Shown here in pieces: positions 56,532 through 64,000 of a stretch of DNA of 64,000 nucleotides. Numbering within the stretch: position 1 is the first letter of the stretch; each line of letters starts with the position of its first letter. Under the pieces are notes generated by a model. That model saw nothing but the letters and a program-made list of their open reading frames with translations, was not told where the DNA came from and did no database searches. A program made the position numbers and the translations under genes. Origin of the DNA: Phreatobacter sp. (GTDB lineage Bacteria > Pseudomonadota > Alphaproteobacteria > Rhizobiales > Phreatobacteraceae); contig NZ_JAUYFA010000011.1 of the NCBI RefSeq assembly GCF_030691135.1, forward strand, positions 62,001 to 126,000, in the 5' to 3' direction.

Positions 56532-57130
56532 GCGCGGGTGTGCCGGCAAGGAAGCGCGTCGCGATCCTGATTTCGGGGCGCGGCTCGAACATGGCGGCGC
56601 TGGTCGCGGCGGCGAAGGCCGAGGATTATCCGGCCGAGATCGCCCTTGTGCTGTCCAACGTGCCGGAGGCCGGCGGGCTCGCCATCGCCGCGGCTGAAGG
56701 CATCGCCACCGCCACGGTCGACCACCGCGCCTATCGCCGCGACCGCGAGGCCTTCGAGCGCGCCATGCAGGACGTCCTGGCGGCGCACCGGATCGACATC
56801 GTCTGCCTCGCCGGCTTCCTGCGCATCCTCACGCCCTCGTTCGTCGGCCAGTGGGAGGGGCGGATGATCAACATCCACCCGTCCCTGCTGCCGGCCTACA
56901 AGGGCCTCGACACCCATGCCCGGGCGCTCGCCGACGGCGCCGGAAAACACGGCGCGACGGTGCATTTCGTCACGCCCGGCATGGACGAGGGCGAGATCAT
57001 CCTGCAGGAGGCGGTGCCGGTGCTGCCCGGCGACACGCCGGAGACGCTCGGCGCCCGCGTCCTGGCGGTCGAGCACGAGATCTATCCGCAGGCGCTCAGG
57101 ATGATCGCGACGGAGTATACGCTGCTCTGA
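56528..57130 (+). CDS. purN: Phosphoribosylglycinamide formyltransferase
   Basis: This 200-residue enzyme formylates GAR with 10-formyl-THF. It has [28 protein letters not shown], the catalytic [20 protein letters not shown] and [18 protein letters not shown]. Start is the GTG overlapping the purM stop. Confidence 0.97.
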   Translation: MSAGVPARKRVAILISGRGSNMAALVAAAKAEDYPAEIALVLSNVPEAGGLAIAAAEGIATATVDHRAYRRDREAFERAMQDVLAAHRIDIVCLAGFLRILTPSFVGQWEGRMINIHPSLLPAYKGLDTHARALADGAGKHGATVHFVTPGMDEGEIILQEAVPVLPGDTPETLGARVLAVEHEIYPQALRMIATEYTLL

Positions 57131-57153
57131 CCGCCGCCGCGGTGCCGGGCGCG

Positions 57154-59256
57154 TCAGGCCGCCCGGATCCAGGCCTTGTTGTCGTGGAAGGCGGCGCCGC
57201 CGAAGGGCGCCACGGCGTCGGCGCCGGTCAGCACGTTGATGCCGCGTCCGCCCTCGTGGTCGGCATTGGCCCAGAGACCCTCGGCGATCAGCGTGCCGGG
57301 ACGGGTCTGGTCGGTCACCTTCGCATGCAGGATCACCGTGCCGCGCGGCGATCCGACCTCGACCCTGGCGCCATGGGCGAGGCCGAGACGATCGGCGTCG
57401 GCGGGGTTGATCATCACTTCGGGCCGGCCCTCGCGCTTGCGGGAGGACGGCGTCTCGGCGAAGGAGGAGTTCAGGTAGCTGCGCGACGGCGAGGTCGCGA
57501 GCTTGAAGGGATAGGTGGCGTCCGGCTCCTCGGTCACCGCCCAGTGGTCGGGCAGCGAGGGCATGGAGTCGACCGGTCCCAGCGTGCCGATGCTGGCATA
57601 GGGCACGTTCGGCCAGTCGGGCTTGAAGCGGAAGCGCCGGTCGCCATAGGCGAAGCCCTTGAGATAGTGCGCGTCCTCGAATTTCGGCTGGACATCGCGG
57701 AAATTGGTGACCTCCAGCTCGGCGAGAGTGCCCCAGCCGGAATTCTGCAGGGTCCAGTCGATGATCTCGCGCGGGGTCATCGAGAAGCCGACATGGTCGG
57801 CGCCGAGCCGTCCGGCGAGATCGGTGATGAGGTCGTGGTTGGAGCGGCACTCGCCGGGGGCGTCGATCAGCTTCAGGCCGAGCATGATGTGCTGGTGGCC
57901 GCCGCCCTGGTACATGTCGTCGTGTTCCATGAACTGGGTCGCCGGCAGCACCAGGTCGGCCATCTTGGCCGTATCGGTCATGAACTGCTCGTGGACGACG
58001 GTGAACAGGTCGTCGCGGGCGAAGCCCTGCACGACCTTGGTCTGGTCGGGCGCGACATTGACCGGATTGGTGTTCTGGATGAGCAGCGCGGTGACCGGCG
58101 GGCCGTCGGAGCCGTCGGGCCGGCGCAGCGCCGCCCGCTCGCCGGTGAGGATGGCGCCGATGCGCGACTGGTCGAGGGTGCGGACGGCCGTGTCCTTGGC
58201 GTCGAGCCCCTCGATGAGCGACTTGCGCCAGTGATAGATGGCGCCGTTGTTGTGGAAGGCCCCGCCCCCCTCATACTTCCAGGCGCCGGTGACGGCGGGA
58301 ATGCAGGAGGCGGCATGCATGTTGACGGCGCCGTTGCGCTGGCGGCCGAAGCCATAGCCGAGGCGGAAGAAGGTCTTCCTGTTCCGGCCGACGAGGGCGG
58401 CGAAAGCCTCGATCTCCGCGACCGTCAGGCCGGTGATGGCGGCGGCCCATGCGGGATCGCGAGACTGAAGATGCGATTCCAGTTCCGCCGGTACGTCCGT
58501 GAAATCCCTGAGATAATCGCGGTCGGCGAAACCGTCGCGGAAGAGCACGTGCATCACCGCGCAGGCCAGCGCCGCATCGGTGCCGGGCTTCAGCACGAGG
58601 CCGAGATCGGCCTGTTTCACCGTATCGGTGCGGTAGATGTCGACGACGACGATCTTGGCGCCGCGCTCCTTCCGCGCCTTCATGGCGTGGGTCATGACGT
58701 TGACCTGGGTAGAGACCGGGTTGGTCCCCCAGATCACCACGACATCGGCCTTGGCCATTTCGCGCGGGTCGGCGCCGGCGAGCCGGCCGGTGCCGGCGAT
58801 GAAGCCCGACCAGGCCATGTTGGTGCAGATAGTCGAATAGAAGCCGGAATATTTCTTGACGTGGCGCAGCCGGTTGATGCCGTCGCGCTGCACGAAGCCC
58901 ATGGTGCCGGCATAGTAGTAGGGCCAGACCGTCTCCGCCCCATAGCGCTTCTCCGCTTCGAGGAACCTCTCGGCGGTCATGGCGAGGGCCTCGTCCCATG
59001 AGATGCGCTGATAGGCGCCCGAGCCCATGGGCCCCTTGCGGATCAGCGGATGGAGGAGCCGGTCAGGATGGTGGATGCGCTCGGCATAGCGGGCGACCTT
59101 GGCGCAGATGACGCCAGCCGTGTAGCTCTGCGCGGCATCGCCGTGGACGCGGCCGATCGTCTTGCCGTCGATGACCTCGACCTCCAGCGAACAGGCCGAG
59201 GGGCAGTCGTGCGGGCAGGTCGTCTTCAGGCGCTCGACGCGGACAGGGGCGTTCAT
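57154..59256 (-). CDS. Molybdopterin oxidoreductase family protein
   Basis: This 700-residue protein has the N-terminal 4Fe-4S cysteines C14, C18, C22 and C51 (TTCPHDCPSAC, VICAK), the Mo-bisMGD binding fold (VVVIWGTNPVSTQVNVM, RLGYGFGRQRNGA, LLIQNTNPVNVAPDQ) and a C-terminal dinucleotide-binding domain (EVGSPRGTVILHAKV). No signal peptide is present, so it is cytoplasmic. No beta or gamma subunit or dedicated chaperone is nearby, so its electron partner and substrate are unknown. Confidence 0.93.
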   Translation of the reverse strand: MNAPVRVERLKTTCPHDCPSACSLEVEVIDGKTIGRVHGDAAQSYTAGVICAKVARYAERIHHPDRLLHPLIRKGPMGSGAYQRISWDEALAMTAERFLEAEKRYGAETVWPYYYAGTMGFVQRDGINRLRHVKKYSGFYSTICTNMAWSGFIAGTGRLAGADPREMAKADVVVIWGTNPVSTQVNVMTHAMKARKERGAKIVVVDIYRTDTVKQADLGLVLKPGTDAALACAVMHVLFRDGFADRDYLRDFTDVPAELESHLQSRDPAWAAAITGLTVAEIEAFAALVGRNRKTFFRLGYGFGRQRNGAVNMHAASCIPAVTGAWKYEGGGAFHNNGAIYHWRKSLIEGLDAKDTAVRTLDQSRIGAILTGERAALRRPDGSDGPPVTALLIQNTNPVNVAPDQTKVVQGFARDDLFTVVHEQFMTDTAKMADLVLPATQFMEHDDMYQGGGHQHIMLGLKLIDAPGECRSNHDLITDLAGRLGADHVGFSMTPREIIDWTLQNSGWGTLAELEVTNFRDVQPKFEDAHYLKGFAYGDRRFRFKPDWPNVPYASIGTLGPVDSMPSLPDHWAVTEEPDATYPFKLATSPSRSYLNSSFAETPSSRKREGRPEVMINPADADRLGLAHGARVEVGSPRGTVILHAKVTDQTRPGTLIAEGLWANADHEGGRGINVLTGADAVAPFGGAAFHDNKAWIRAA

Positions 59257-59317
59257 GGCGGCTCCGGTGTGCAGTGCGAAACTGGATCGTATCCAAACTG
59301 CAGGGCCTGGCGCCAAT

Positions 59318-59343
59318 GAAAAAGGCGGGCCGCAGCCCGCCTT
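59318..59343 (-). terminator. Rho-independent terminator after ndk
   Basis: A perfect 9-bp stem (59322-59330 with 59335-59343), loop CGCA, is followed on the reverse strand by TTTTTCATT. It ends ndk, so the molybdopterin enzyme downstream has its own promoter. Confidence 0.93.
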
Positions 59344-59401
59344 GGCGCATAGGTCGTCGGATTGCCGCTCGGGAGACGGCCAGTCCCCCGCGCCCCGGCG
59401 A

Positions 59402-59827
59402 TCAGGCCGGCAGGATCTCGTTCTGCGAGAAGAACTGGGCGATCTCGATGCCGGCATTCTCGACCGAATCCGAACCATGGACCGAATTCTCGCCGACGGA
59501 GACGGCGTAGAGCTTGCGGATGGTGCCGTCGGCGGCCTGGGCGGGATTGGTGGCGCCCATGATCTCGCGGTACCTGGCGACGGCGTTCTCGCCCTGAAGC
59601 ACCTGGACGACGACCGGGGCCGAGACCATGAAATCGACGAGCTCGCCGAAGAAGGGGCGCTCGGAATGGACGGCGTAGAACTTGCGGGCCTCGGGCAGCG
59701 ACATGCGGATGCGCTTCTGCGCGACGATCTGCAGGCCGGCGGCCTCGATGACGGCGTTCACAGCACCGGTCAGGTTCCGCTTGGTGGCGTCCGGCTTGAG
59801 GATGGAGAAGGTGCGTTCGATGGCCAT
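59402..59827 (-). CDS. ndk: Nucleoside diphosphate kinase
   Basis: This 141-residue enzyme swaps the terminal phosphate between nucleotides. It has [18 protein letters not shown], the catalytic His in [16 protein letters not shown] and FFSQNEIL at the end. Length is standard. Terminated by a strong hairpin 58 bp downstream. Confidence 0.98.
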   Translation of the reverse strand: MAIERTFSILKPDATKRNLTGAVNAVIEAAGLQIVAQKRIRMSLPEARKFYAVHSERPFFGELVDFMVSAPVVVQVLQGENAVARYREIMGATNPAQAADGTIRKLYAVSVGENSVHGSDSVENAGIEIAQFFSQNEILPA

Positions 59828-60029
59828 GGATCGTTCCTTGAGGGATCGGATGCGGGAGGTGGCGCGCTTCTAGCAGCGGGCCGGTGCTCCCGCAACGTCC
59901 CCGCGGCCGCAGCCATGCGGGCCGGCTGAACCACAGGTGAAGGAAGGCCTCAGAGCGCATTCAGCGCGCCGGCTGCATCCTGTTCCCATGATCGCAAATG
60001 CAGCGATCGAGCGACTGGAGATGGTGACG

Positions 60030-60392
60030 ATGCGCAGTCTGGTTCTGTCCACCCTTGCAGGCCTTGCCGCCTTGTCGGCGGTGGTCATGGCCCCCTCCGA
60101 CGCCAAGGCGCAGGTCGCCATCGGCATCGAGATCGGTGCCATGCCGGTGCAATGGGGCCCGCAGCCCCATTGGGACGGCCCGCGGCGCCGTCACGGCCCG
60201 CCGCATGACGGCTTCTATCGCCCGCACGGCCCCTATTACGGGTTCAACCGCCCGGCGCCGTACCCCTACGGGGGCTACGGCGGCTATCGCCCCCATCGGC
60301 CGGCCCGCTTCGAGCAGACCTGCTGGCGCGAGCGCCGCTGGGTCGAAACGCCCTGGGGCCGGGAAGTCCGCCACGTCCGCATCTGCCGCTGA
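60030..60392 (+). CDS. Small exported His/Pro/Tyr-rich protein
   Basis: This 120-residue protein has a signal peptide (SLVLSTLAGLAALSAVVMAPSDAKAQ) and a low-complexity body rich in His, Pro, Tyr and Gly (GPPHDGFYRPHGPYYG), ending with a paired-Cys segment, FEQTCWRER...VRICR. No named family is recognised. It may be an envelope protein binding metal or forming a disulfide. GGAG lies nine bases before the ATG at 60030. Confidence 0.75.
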   Translation: MRSLVLSTLAGLAALSAVVMAPSDAKAQVAIGIEIGAMPVQWGPQPHWDGPRRRHGPPHDGFYRPHGPYYGFNRPAPYPYGGYGGYRPHRPARFEQTCWRERRWVETPWGREVRHVRICR

Positions 60393-60525
60393 CGCCCGCC
60401 GGGACCGTCACGCCGACGCCTTCACGCGCGGGTCATCGAACGCCCCACCCAGACCCGACCTGCGCGGGCACGGGCCCGCCACCGGAGACATCCAGCGGCG
60501 GGCTTCGTGCATTGTGGCCGGGGGC

Positions 60526-61245
60526 TCAGGCCTCGAGGATCTTCGCCTTGAACAGCGCGCCGGCGGCATAGGCGGCGACGAGCGGAACGATCAGGAAGAG
60601 CCAGAGCTGCGTCAGCGCGGTGCCGCCGACGAAGAGGGCCGGACCGAAGGAGCGGGCCGGATTGACCGAGGTGCCCGTCACCGGGATCAGCAGCAGGTGG
60701 ATGGCGGCGAGCGTCAGGCCGATGGCGAGACCGGCGACGGCCGGCGAGCCGGCCTTCGAGGTGACGCCGAGAATGGTCACCAGGAACAGGAAGGTGCCGA
60801 CGAATTCGCCGATGACGGCGGAGCTCATGCCATACCCCTTCGCCGCGTCCCAGCCGTTCTGGCCGAGGCCAGCCGCGGTGACGTCGTAGCCACCGGCCTT
60901 GCCCGCCAGCGTGATGTAGAGAATCGCCGCGCCGACGATGGCGCCGGCGAACTGGGCGATGATGTAGCCCGGGACCTCGGAGGTCGGCATGCGGCCGGCG
61001 GCCCAGACACCGACGGTGACCGCCGGATTGACGTGGCAGCCGGAGATCGGACCGATCCCATAGGCCATGGCGACGATGGCGAGACCGAAGGCGAGCGCGA
61101 TCGGCAGGGTGGCGAGCGCCGAATAGGGCTGGCCGGCGCCGAAAACGGCGCCCTGCCCGCCAAGTGTGACGACGCCGCAGCCGATGATGACCAGCGCGGC
61201 GGTGCCGATGAACTCGGCGACATATTTCTTCATGGATGCGTTCAT
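60526..61245 (-). CDS. aqpZ: Aquaporin Z
   Basis: This 239-residue channel has six membrane helices and the two half-helix motifs HVNPAVTVG and SVNPARSFGPALF. The selectivity residues (His in SGCHVNPA region, Arg in PAR) fit a water-specific pore. It passes water across the inner membrane. It is a single gene diverging from the ABC-F gene. Confidence 0.96.
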   Translation of the reverse strand: MNASMKKYVAEFIGTAALVIIGCGVVTLGGQGAVFGAGQPYSALATLPIALAFGLAIVAMAYGIGPISGCHVNPAVTVGVWAAGRMPTSEVPGYIIAQFAGAIVGAAILYITLAGKAGGYDVTAAGLGQNGWDAAKGYGMSSAVIGEFVGTFLFLVTILGVTSKAGSPAVAGLAIGLTLAAIHLLLIPVTGTSVNPARSFGPALFVGGTALTQLWLFLIVPLVAAYAAGALFKAKILEA

Positions 61246-61413
61246 GACCCCTCCTCTTCAATGCCCCCGGTTGTATGCCACGACCGGAGCTCGCGTCACC
61301 ATAGCACCAGTGACGGTGGCGGCACGGGGTTTCGCCCGCTTTTGCGGCGACCGGCGCCACGGCTTCCGGCGGCCGGCTTGCATTGACCGGCCACCTCCTT
61401 CAAAAGCCGGCCT

Positions 61414-63279
61414 ATGCTGCAGATCAACGACCTGACCGTACGGGTGGCCGGCCGCGTGCTCATCGAGAATGCGTCGGTGACGCTGCCTCCGAATGCGCGC
61501 GTGGGCTTCCTCGGCCGCAACGGCACCGGCAAATCGACCCTGTTCAAGGTCATCCAGGGCGAGATGGCCTCGGACGGCGGGTCGTTCAAGCTGCCGGCGC
61601 GGGCGCGCCTCGGCGGCGTGGCGCAGGAAGCGCCCGGTGGGCCGCAATCGCTCCTCGCCTTCGTGCTCGAGGCCGACAAGGAGCGGGCGCGCCTCCTCGC
61701 CGAGGCGGAGACCGCCAGCGACCCGCACCGGATCGCCGAGATCCAGACGCGGCTCGTCGATATCGACGCCCATTCAGCCCCGGCGCGGGCGGCGGCGATC
61801 CTCGCCGGCCTCGGCTTTGATACGGCGGCACAGGCGCGTCCGTGTTCTGACTTTTCCGGCGGCTGGCGCATGCGCGTGGCTCTCGCCGCGGTGCTGTTCA
61901 CGGCCCCCGATCTCCTGCTGCTCGACGAGCCGACAAACTATCTGGATCTCGAAGGCACGCTCTGGCTGCAGGACTATCTCGCCGGCTATCCGCACAGCGT
62001 GCTGCTGATCAGCCACGACCGCGACCTTCTCGACGCCTCGGTCGAACACATCCTGCATCTCGACCAGGCCAAGCTGACGCTGTGGAAGGGCTCCTACACG
62101 ACCTTCGCGAAGTCGCGGGCCATCGAGATGGCGGTGCGCGAGAAGGCGGCGAAGAAGCAGGAGGACAAGCGGGCCCATCTGCAGAGCTTCGTCGACCGCT
62201 TCCGCGCCAAGGCGACCAAGGCGCGGCAGGCACAGTCGCGGCTGAAGATGCTGGAGAAGATGGAGGCGGTGTCGACCATCGTCGACAGCGACGTGCCGCC
62301 CTTCGTCATTCCCGAGCCGGCGCGCAAGGCCTCACCGCCGATCATCACGATGGAAGGCGCCTCGGTCGGCTATACGGAGGGCCAGCCGATCCTCCGGCGG
62401 CTCGACCTGAGGATCGACGACGACGACCGCATCGGCCTGCTCGGTGCCAATGGCAACGGCAAATCGACCTTCCTGAAGCTGATCTCGGACCGGCTGAAGG
62501 CCATGAGCGGGCGGATGGTACGCGCCGACAAGCTGAAGATCGCCTATTTCGCCCAGCACCAGCTCGACGAACTGCGGCCGGCAGAGAGCGTCTATCTTCA
62601 TTTCAGGCGGCTGATGCCCGACGATCCGGAGGCGAAGGTGCGCGGCGCCTGCGCCCGTGCCGGCTTTTCCGGCGAACGATCCGACACGAAGGTTTCCTCC
62701 CTGTCGGGCGGCGAGAAGGCGCGCCTGCTCTTCGCCATCGCGGTCTTCGAGGGGCCGCACCTGCTGATCCTCGACGAACCGACCAACCATCTCGACATCG
62801 ACAGCCGCGCCGCCCTGGTGGAGGCGCTGAACGGCTATTCGGGGGCCGTGCTGATCGTCTCGCATGACCGCCACCTCCTGGAATCGACGGTGGACCGGCT
62901 CTGGCTGGTGCGCGACGGCACGGTGAAGCCCTTCGACGGCGATCTGACCGACTACCGCAAGATCGTGCTGTCGGGCGCGGCGCCGGCCCCCGACAAGGTC
63001 GACAGGCCGGACAAGGCGAGCGAACCGAGGCCGGCCGCCCCGGCGCGCGGCGAGACCAAGGCGCTGGCGAAGCGGGTCGCCGAGATCGAGGCGACGATGG
63101 AGAAATTGCGGGCGGATATCGACAAGATCGACCGGATCCTTGCCCAGCCCGGCTATTTCGAGGCCCATCCCGACAGCGCGGCCCAGGCGGCCAAGACCAG
63201 GGGCCTGCGCGAAAAGCAGCTCGCCGAGGCGGAAGAAGCCTGGCTCGAAGCGAGCGGGGAGCTGGAGGCGGCGGGCTGA
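61414..63279 (+). CDS. ABC-F family ATPase
   Basis: This 621-residue protein has two ABC domains without membrane segments: Walker A GRNGTGKST (first) and GANGNGKST (second), signatures FSGGWRMRVALAAVLF and LSGGEKARLLFAIAVF, Walker B LLLLDEPTNYLD and LLILDEPTNHLD, and a basic linker between. The C-terminal coiled coil (about 550-621) resembles YheS/Uup. ABC-F proteins act on the ribosome. A weak hairpin (63280-63296) follows the stop. Confidence 0.95.
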   Translation: MLQINDLTVRVAGRVLIENASVTLPPNARVGFLGRNGTGKSTLFKVIQGEMASDGGSFKLPARARLGGVAQEAPGGPQSLLAFVLEADKERARLLAEAETASDPHRIAEIQTRLVDIDAHSAPARAAAILAGLGFDTAAQARPCSDFSGGWRMRVALAAVLFTAPDLLLLDEPTNYLDLEGTLWLQDYLAGYPHSVLLISHDRDLLDASVEHILHLDQAKLTLWKGSYTTFAKSRAIEMAVREKAAKKQEDKRAHLQSFVDRFRAKATKARQAQSRLKMLEKMEAVSTIVDSDVPPFVIPEPARKASPPIITMEGASVGYTEGQPILRRLDLRIDDDDRIGLLGANGNGKSTFLKLISDRLKAMSGRMVRADKLKIAYFAQHQLDELRPAESVYLHFRRLMPDDPEAKVRGACARAGFSGERSDTKVSSLSGGEKARLLFAIAVFEGPHLLILDEPTNHLDIDSRAALVEALNGYSGAVLIVSHDRHLLESTVDRLWLVRDGTVKPFDGDLTDYRKIVLSGAAPAPDKVDRPDKASEPRPAAPARGETKALAKRVAEIEATMEKLRADIDKIDRILAQPGYFEAHPDSAAQAAKTRGLREKQLAEAEEAWLEASGELEAAG

Positions 63280-63299
63280 GGCGGGACTGTTCCGCCGGC

Positions 63300-63983
63300 C
63301 TAATTCTCCTTGATCGTCTTGCGCCACCTCGCCCGCAGCACGCTCGGACGCTCGGGGTAGCGCTCGTCGAGGAATTCGGCGGAGGCGATGCGGTCGGTGC
63401 GGAAGGAGCGGAAGTCGCGGCGCAGTTCGCACCAGGCGATGAGGTGGCGCACGCTGTCGAAATAGCCGACCGCCACCGGCCAGAGGATGCGCTGGGTCGC
63501 CCTGCCCTGCTCGTCGCTGTAGCCCAGCGCGATCTTCTTGCCCTCGTGGATCCAGCCGCGGACGCGGGCGAGGTCGATGCGGTCCTCGGTCGGCTCCCAG
63601 GCAGGCCCCGTGCGGGAGACCGGATCGAGGGCAACGTCGCGCAGGCGCTCCGGCACGATGGCGGCGAGCTTGGCGATGAGGTCGGCGGCGGCGCGCGCCA
63701 GGGCGGGATCGCCGCGCGATTGCACCCAGCGGGCGCCGAGGGCGGCGGCCTCGATCTCGTCGGAGGTTAGCATCAGTGGCGGCAGGTCGAAGCCGCCCTC
63801 CAGCACATAGCCGAGGCCGGCCTCGCCGCGGATCGGCACGCGCTGGCCGATCAGGGTGGAGATGTCGCGGTAGATCGTGCGCTTGGACGTCTCGAGCTCG
63901 GAGGCGATGGCCTCGGCCGTCAGGGGCCGGCGCGAGCGGCGCAGGATCTGGATGATCTGGAAGAGTCGGTCGGAAGGTCTCAT
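63300..63983 (-). CDS. WYL-domain HTH regulator (YafY type)
   Basis: This 227-residue protein has an N-terminal DeoR-like winged helix (RLFQIIQILRRSRRPLTAEAIASELETSKRTIYRDI) and a C-terminal WYL domain (IALGYSDEQGRATQRILWPVAVGYFDSVRHLIAWCELR). Such regulators sense ligands through the WYL pocket, often nucleotides or nucleic acid ends. It lies at the right edge, complete, converging on the ABC-F gene. Confidence 0.92.
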   Translation of the reverse strand: MRPSDRLFQIIQILRRSRRPLTAEAIASELETSKRTIYRDISTLIGQRVPIRGEAGLGYVLEGGFDLPPLMLTSDEIEAAALGARWVQSRGDPALARAAADLIAKLAAIVPERLRDVALDPVSRTGPAWEPTEDRIDLARVRGWIHEGKKIALGYSDEQGRATQRILWPVAVGYFDSVRHLIAWCELRRDFRSFRTDRIASAEFLDERYPERPSVLRARWRKTIKEN

Positions 63984-64000
63984 GGCGACATCCTGCCGCA

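Overview
This 64 kb window is GC-rich, densely packed chromosomal DNA from an alphaproteobacterium, most likely of the order Hyphomicrobiales (Rhizobiales). The signs are the overall base composition, DUF2336 and DUF2778 proteins, an orphan SpoA/FliN protein beside lipB, a single bifunctional Rsh beside rpoZ, a NifU-N-like protein between yidD and folE, and GC-rich dispersed palindromes of the kind seen in this order. I cannot name the genus from sequence alone. Most of the window is core housekeeping. There is no prophage, insertion sequence with a transposase, CRISPR array or rRNA.

Layout. 1-2.8 kb: a truncated acyl-CoA dehydrogenase diverging from an IclR regulator, then an AT-richer orphan gene between tRNA-Thr(TGT) and a short direct repeat of the tRNA 3' end (possible mini-island). 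3-10 kb: a DUF2778 envelope protein, an exported metallo-beta-lactamase-fold protein, a cobalamin riboswitch controlling a BtuB-type receptor, an SDR enzyme and NAD kinase. 9.8-13.4 kb: receiver-domain and Hpt proteins, a DUF2336 protein and a transglycosylase. 13.4-20.3 kb: a MaoC/CitE-like pair, proB, a BMP-family binding protein, a flavin reductase/nitroreductase pair and an exported protein of unknown function. 20.4-31 kb: thrS, yidD, a NifU-N-like scaffold, folE, a UPF0173 hydrolase, ruvX, a MarR-GNAT fusion, fliN-like, lipB, DinB, and an overlapping gamma-glutamylcyclotransferase-like/CFA synthase-like/acylphosphatase group. 31-36 kb: an IlvD/Edd dehydratase, an AEC transporter, and pyrE-orphan membrane gene-acpS joined by 4-base overlaps.

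36-43 kb is the most unusual region. The ancestral rpoZ-rsh-pyrE neighbourhood is split by an AT-rich orphan gene with a complete PD-(D/E)XK nuclease signature, an in-frame relic of the rsh ACT-domain end, a DUF4395 membrane protein and an unknown polytopic membrane protein.

43-64 kb: NYN protein and family 5 uracil-DNA glycosylase, a Tat-type exported Fe/Mn superoxide dismutase, a VOC protein, smpB, dapA, a lipoprotein soluble lytic transglycosylase, a decayed lrgAB operon, a CSS-EAL phosphodiesterase, malic enzyme-PTA, purMN, an orphan molybdopterin oxidoreductase, ndk, aquaporin Z, an ABC-F ATPase and a WYL regulator.

Five dispersed repeat loci sit between genes, mainly at gene ends: three homologous elements of about 150 bp with inverted ends, and palindromes of two other types. 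No complete new multi-gene system is evident. The best candidates for undescribed biology are the PD-(D/E)XK orphan, the rsh relic and insertion beside it, and the tRNA-Thr mini-island.
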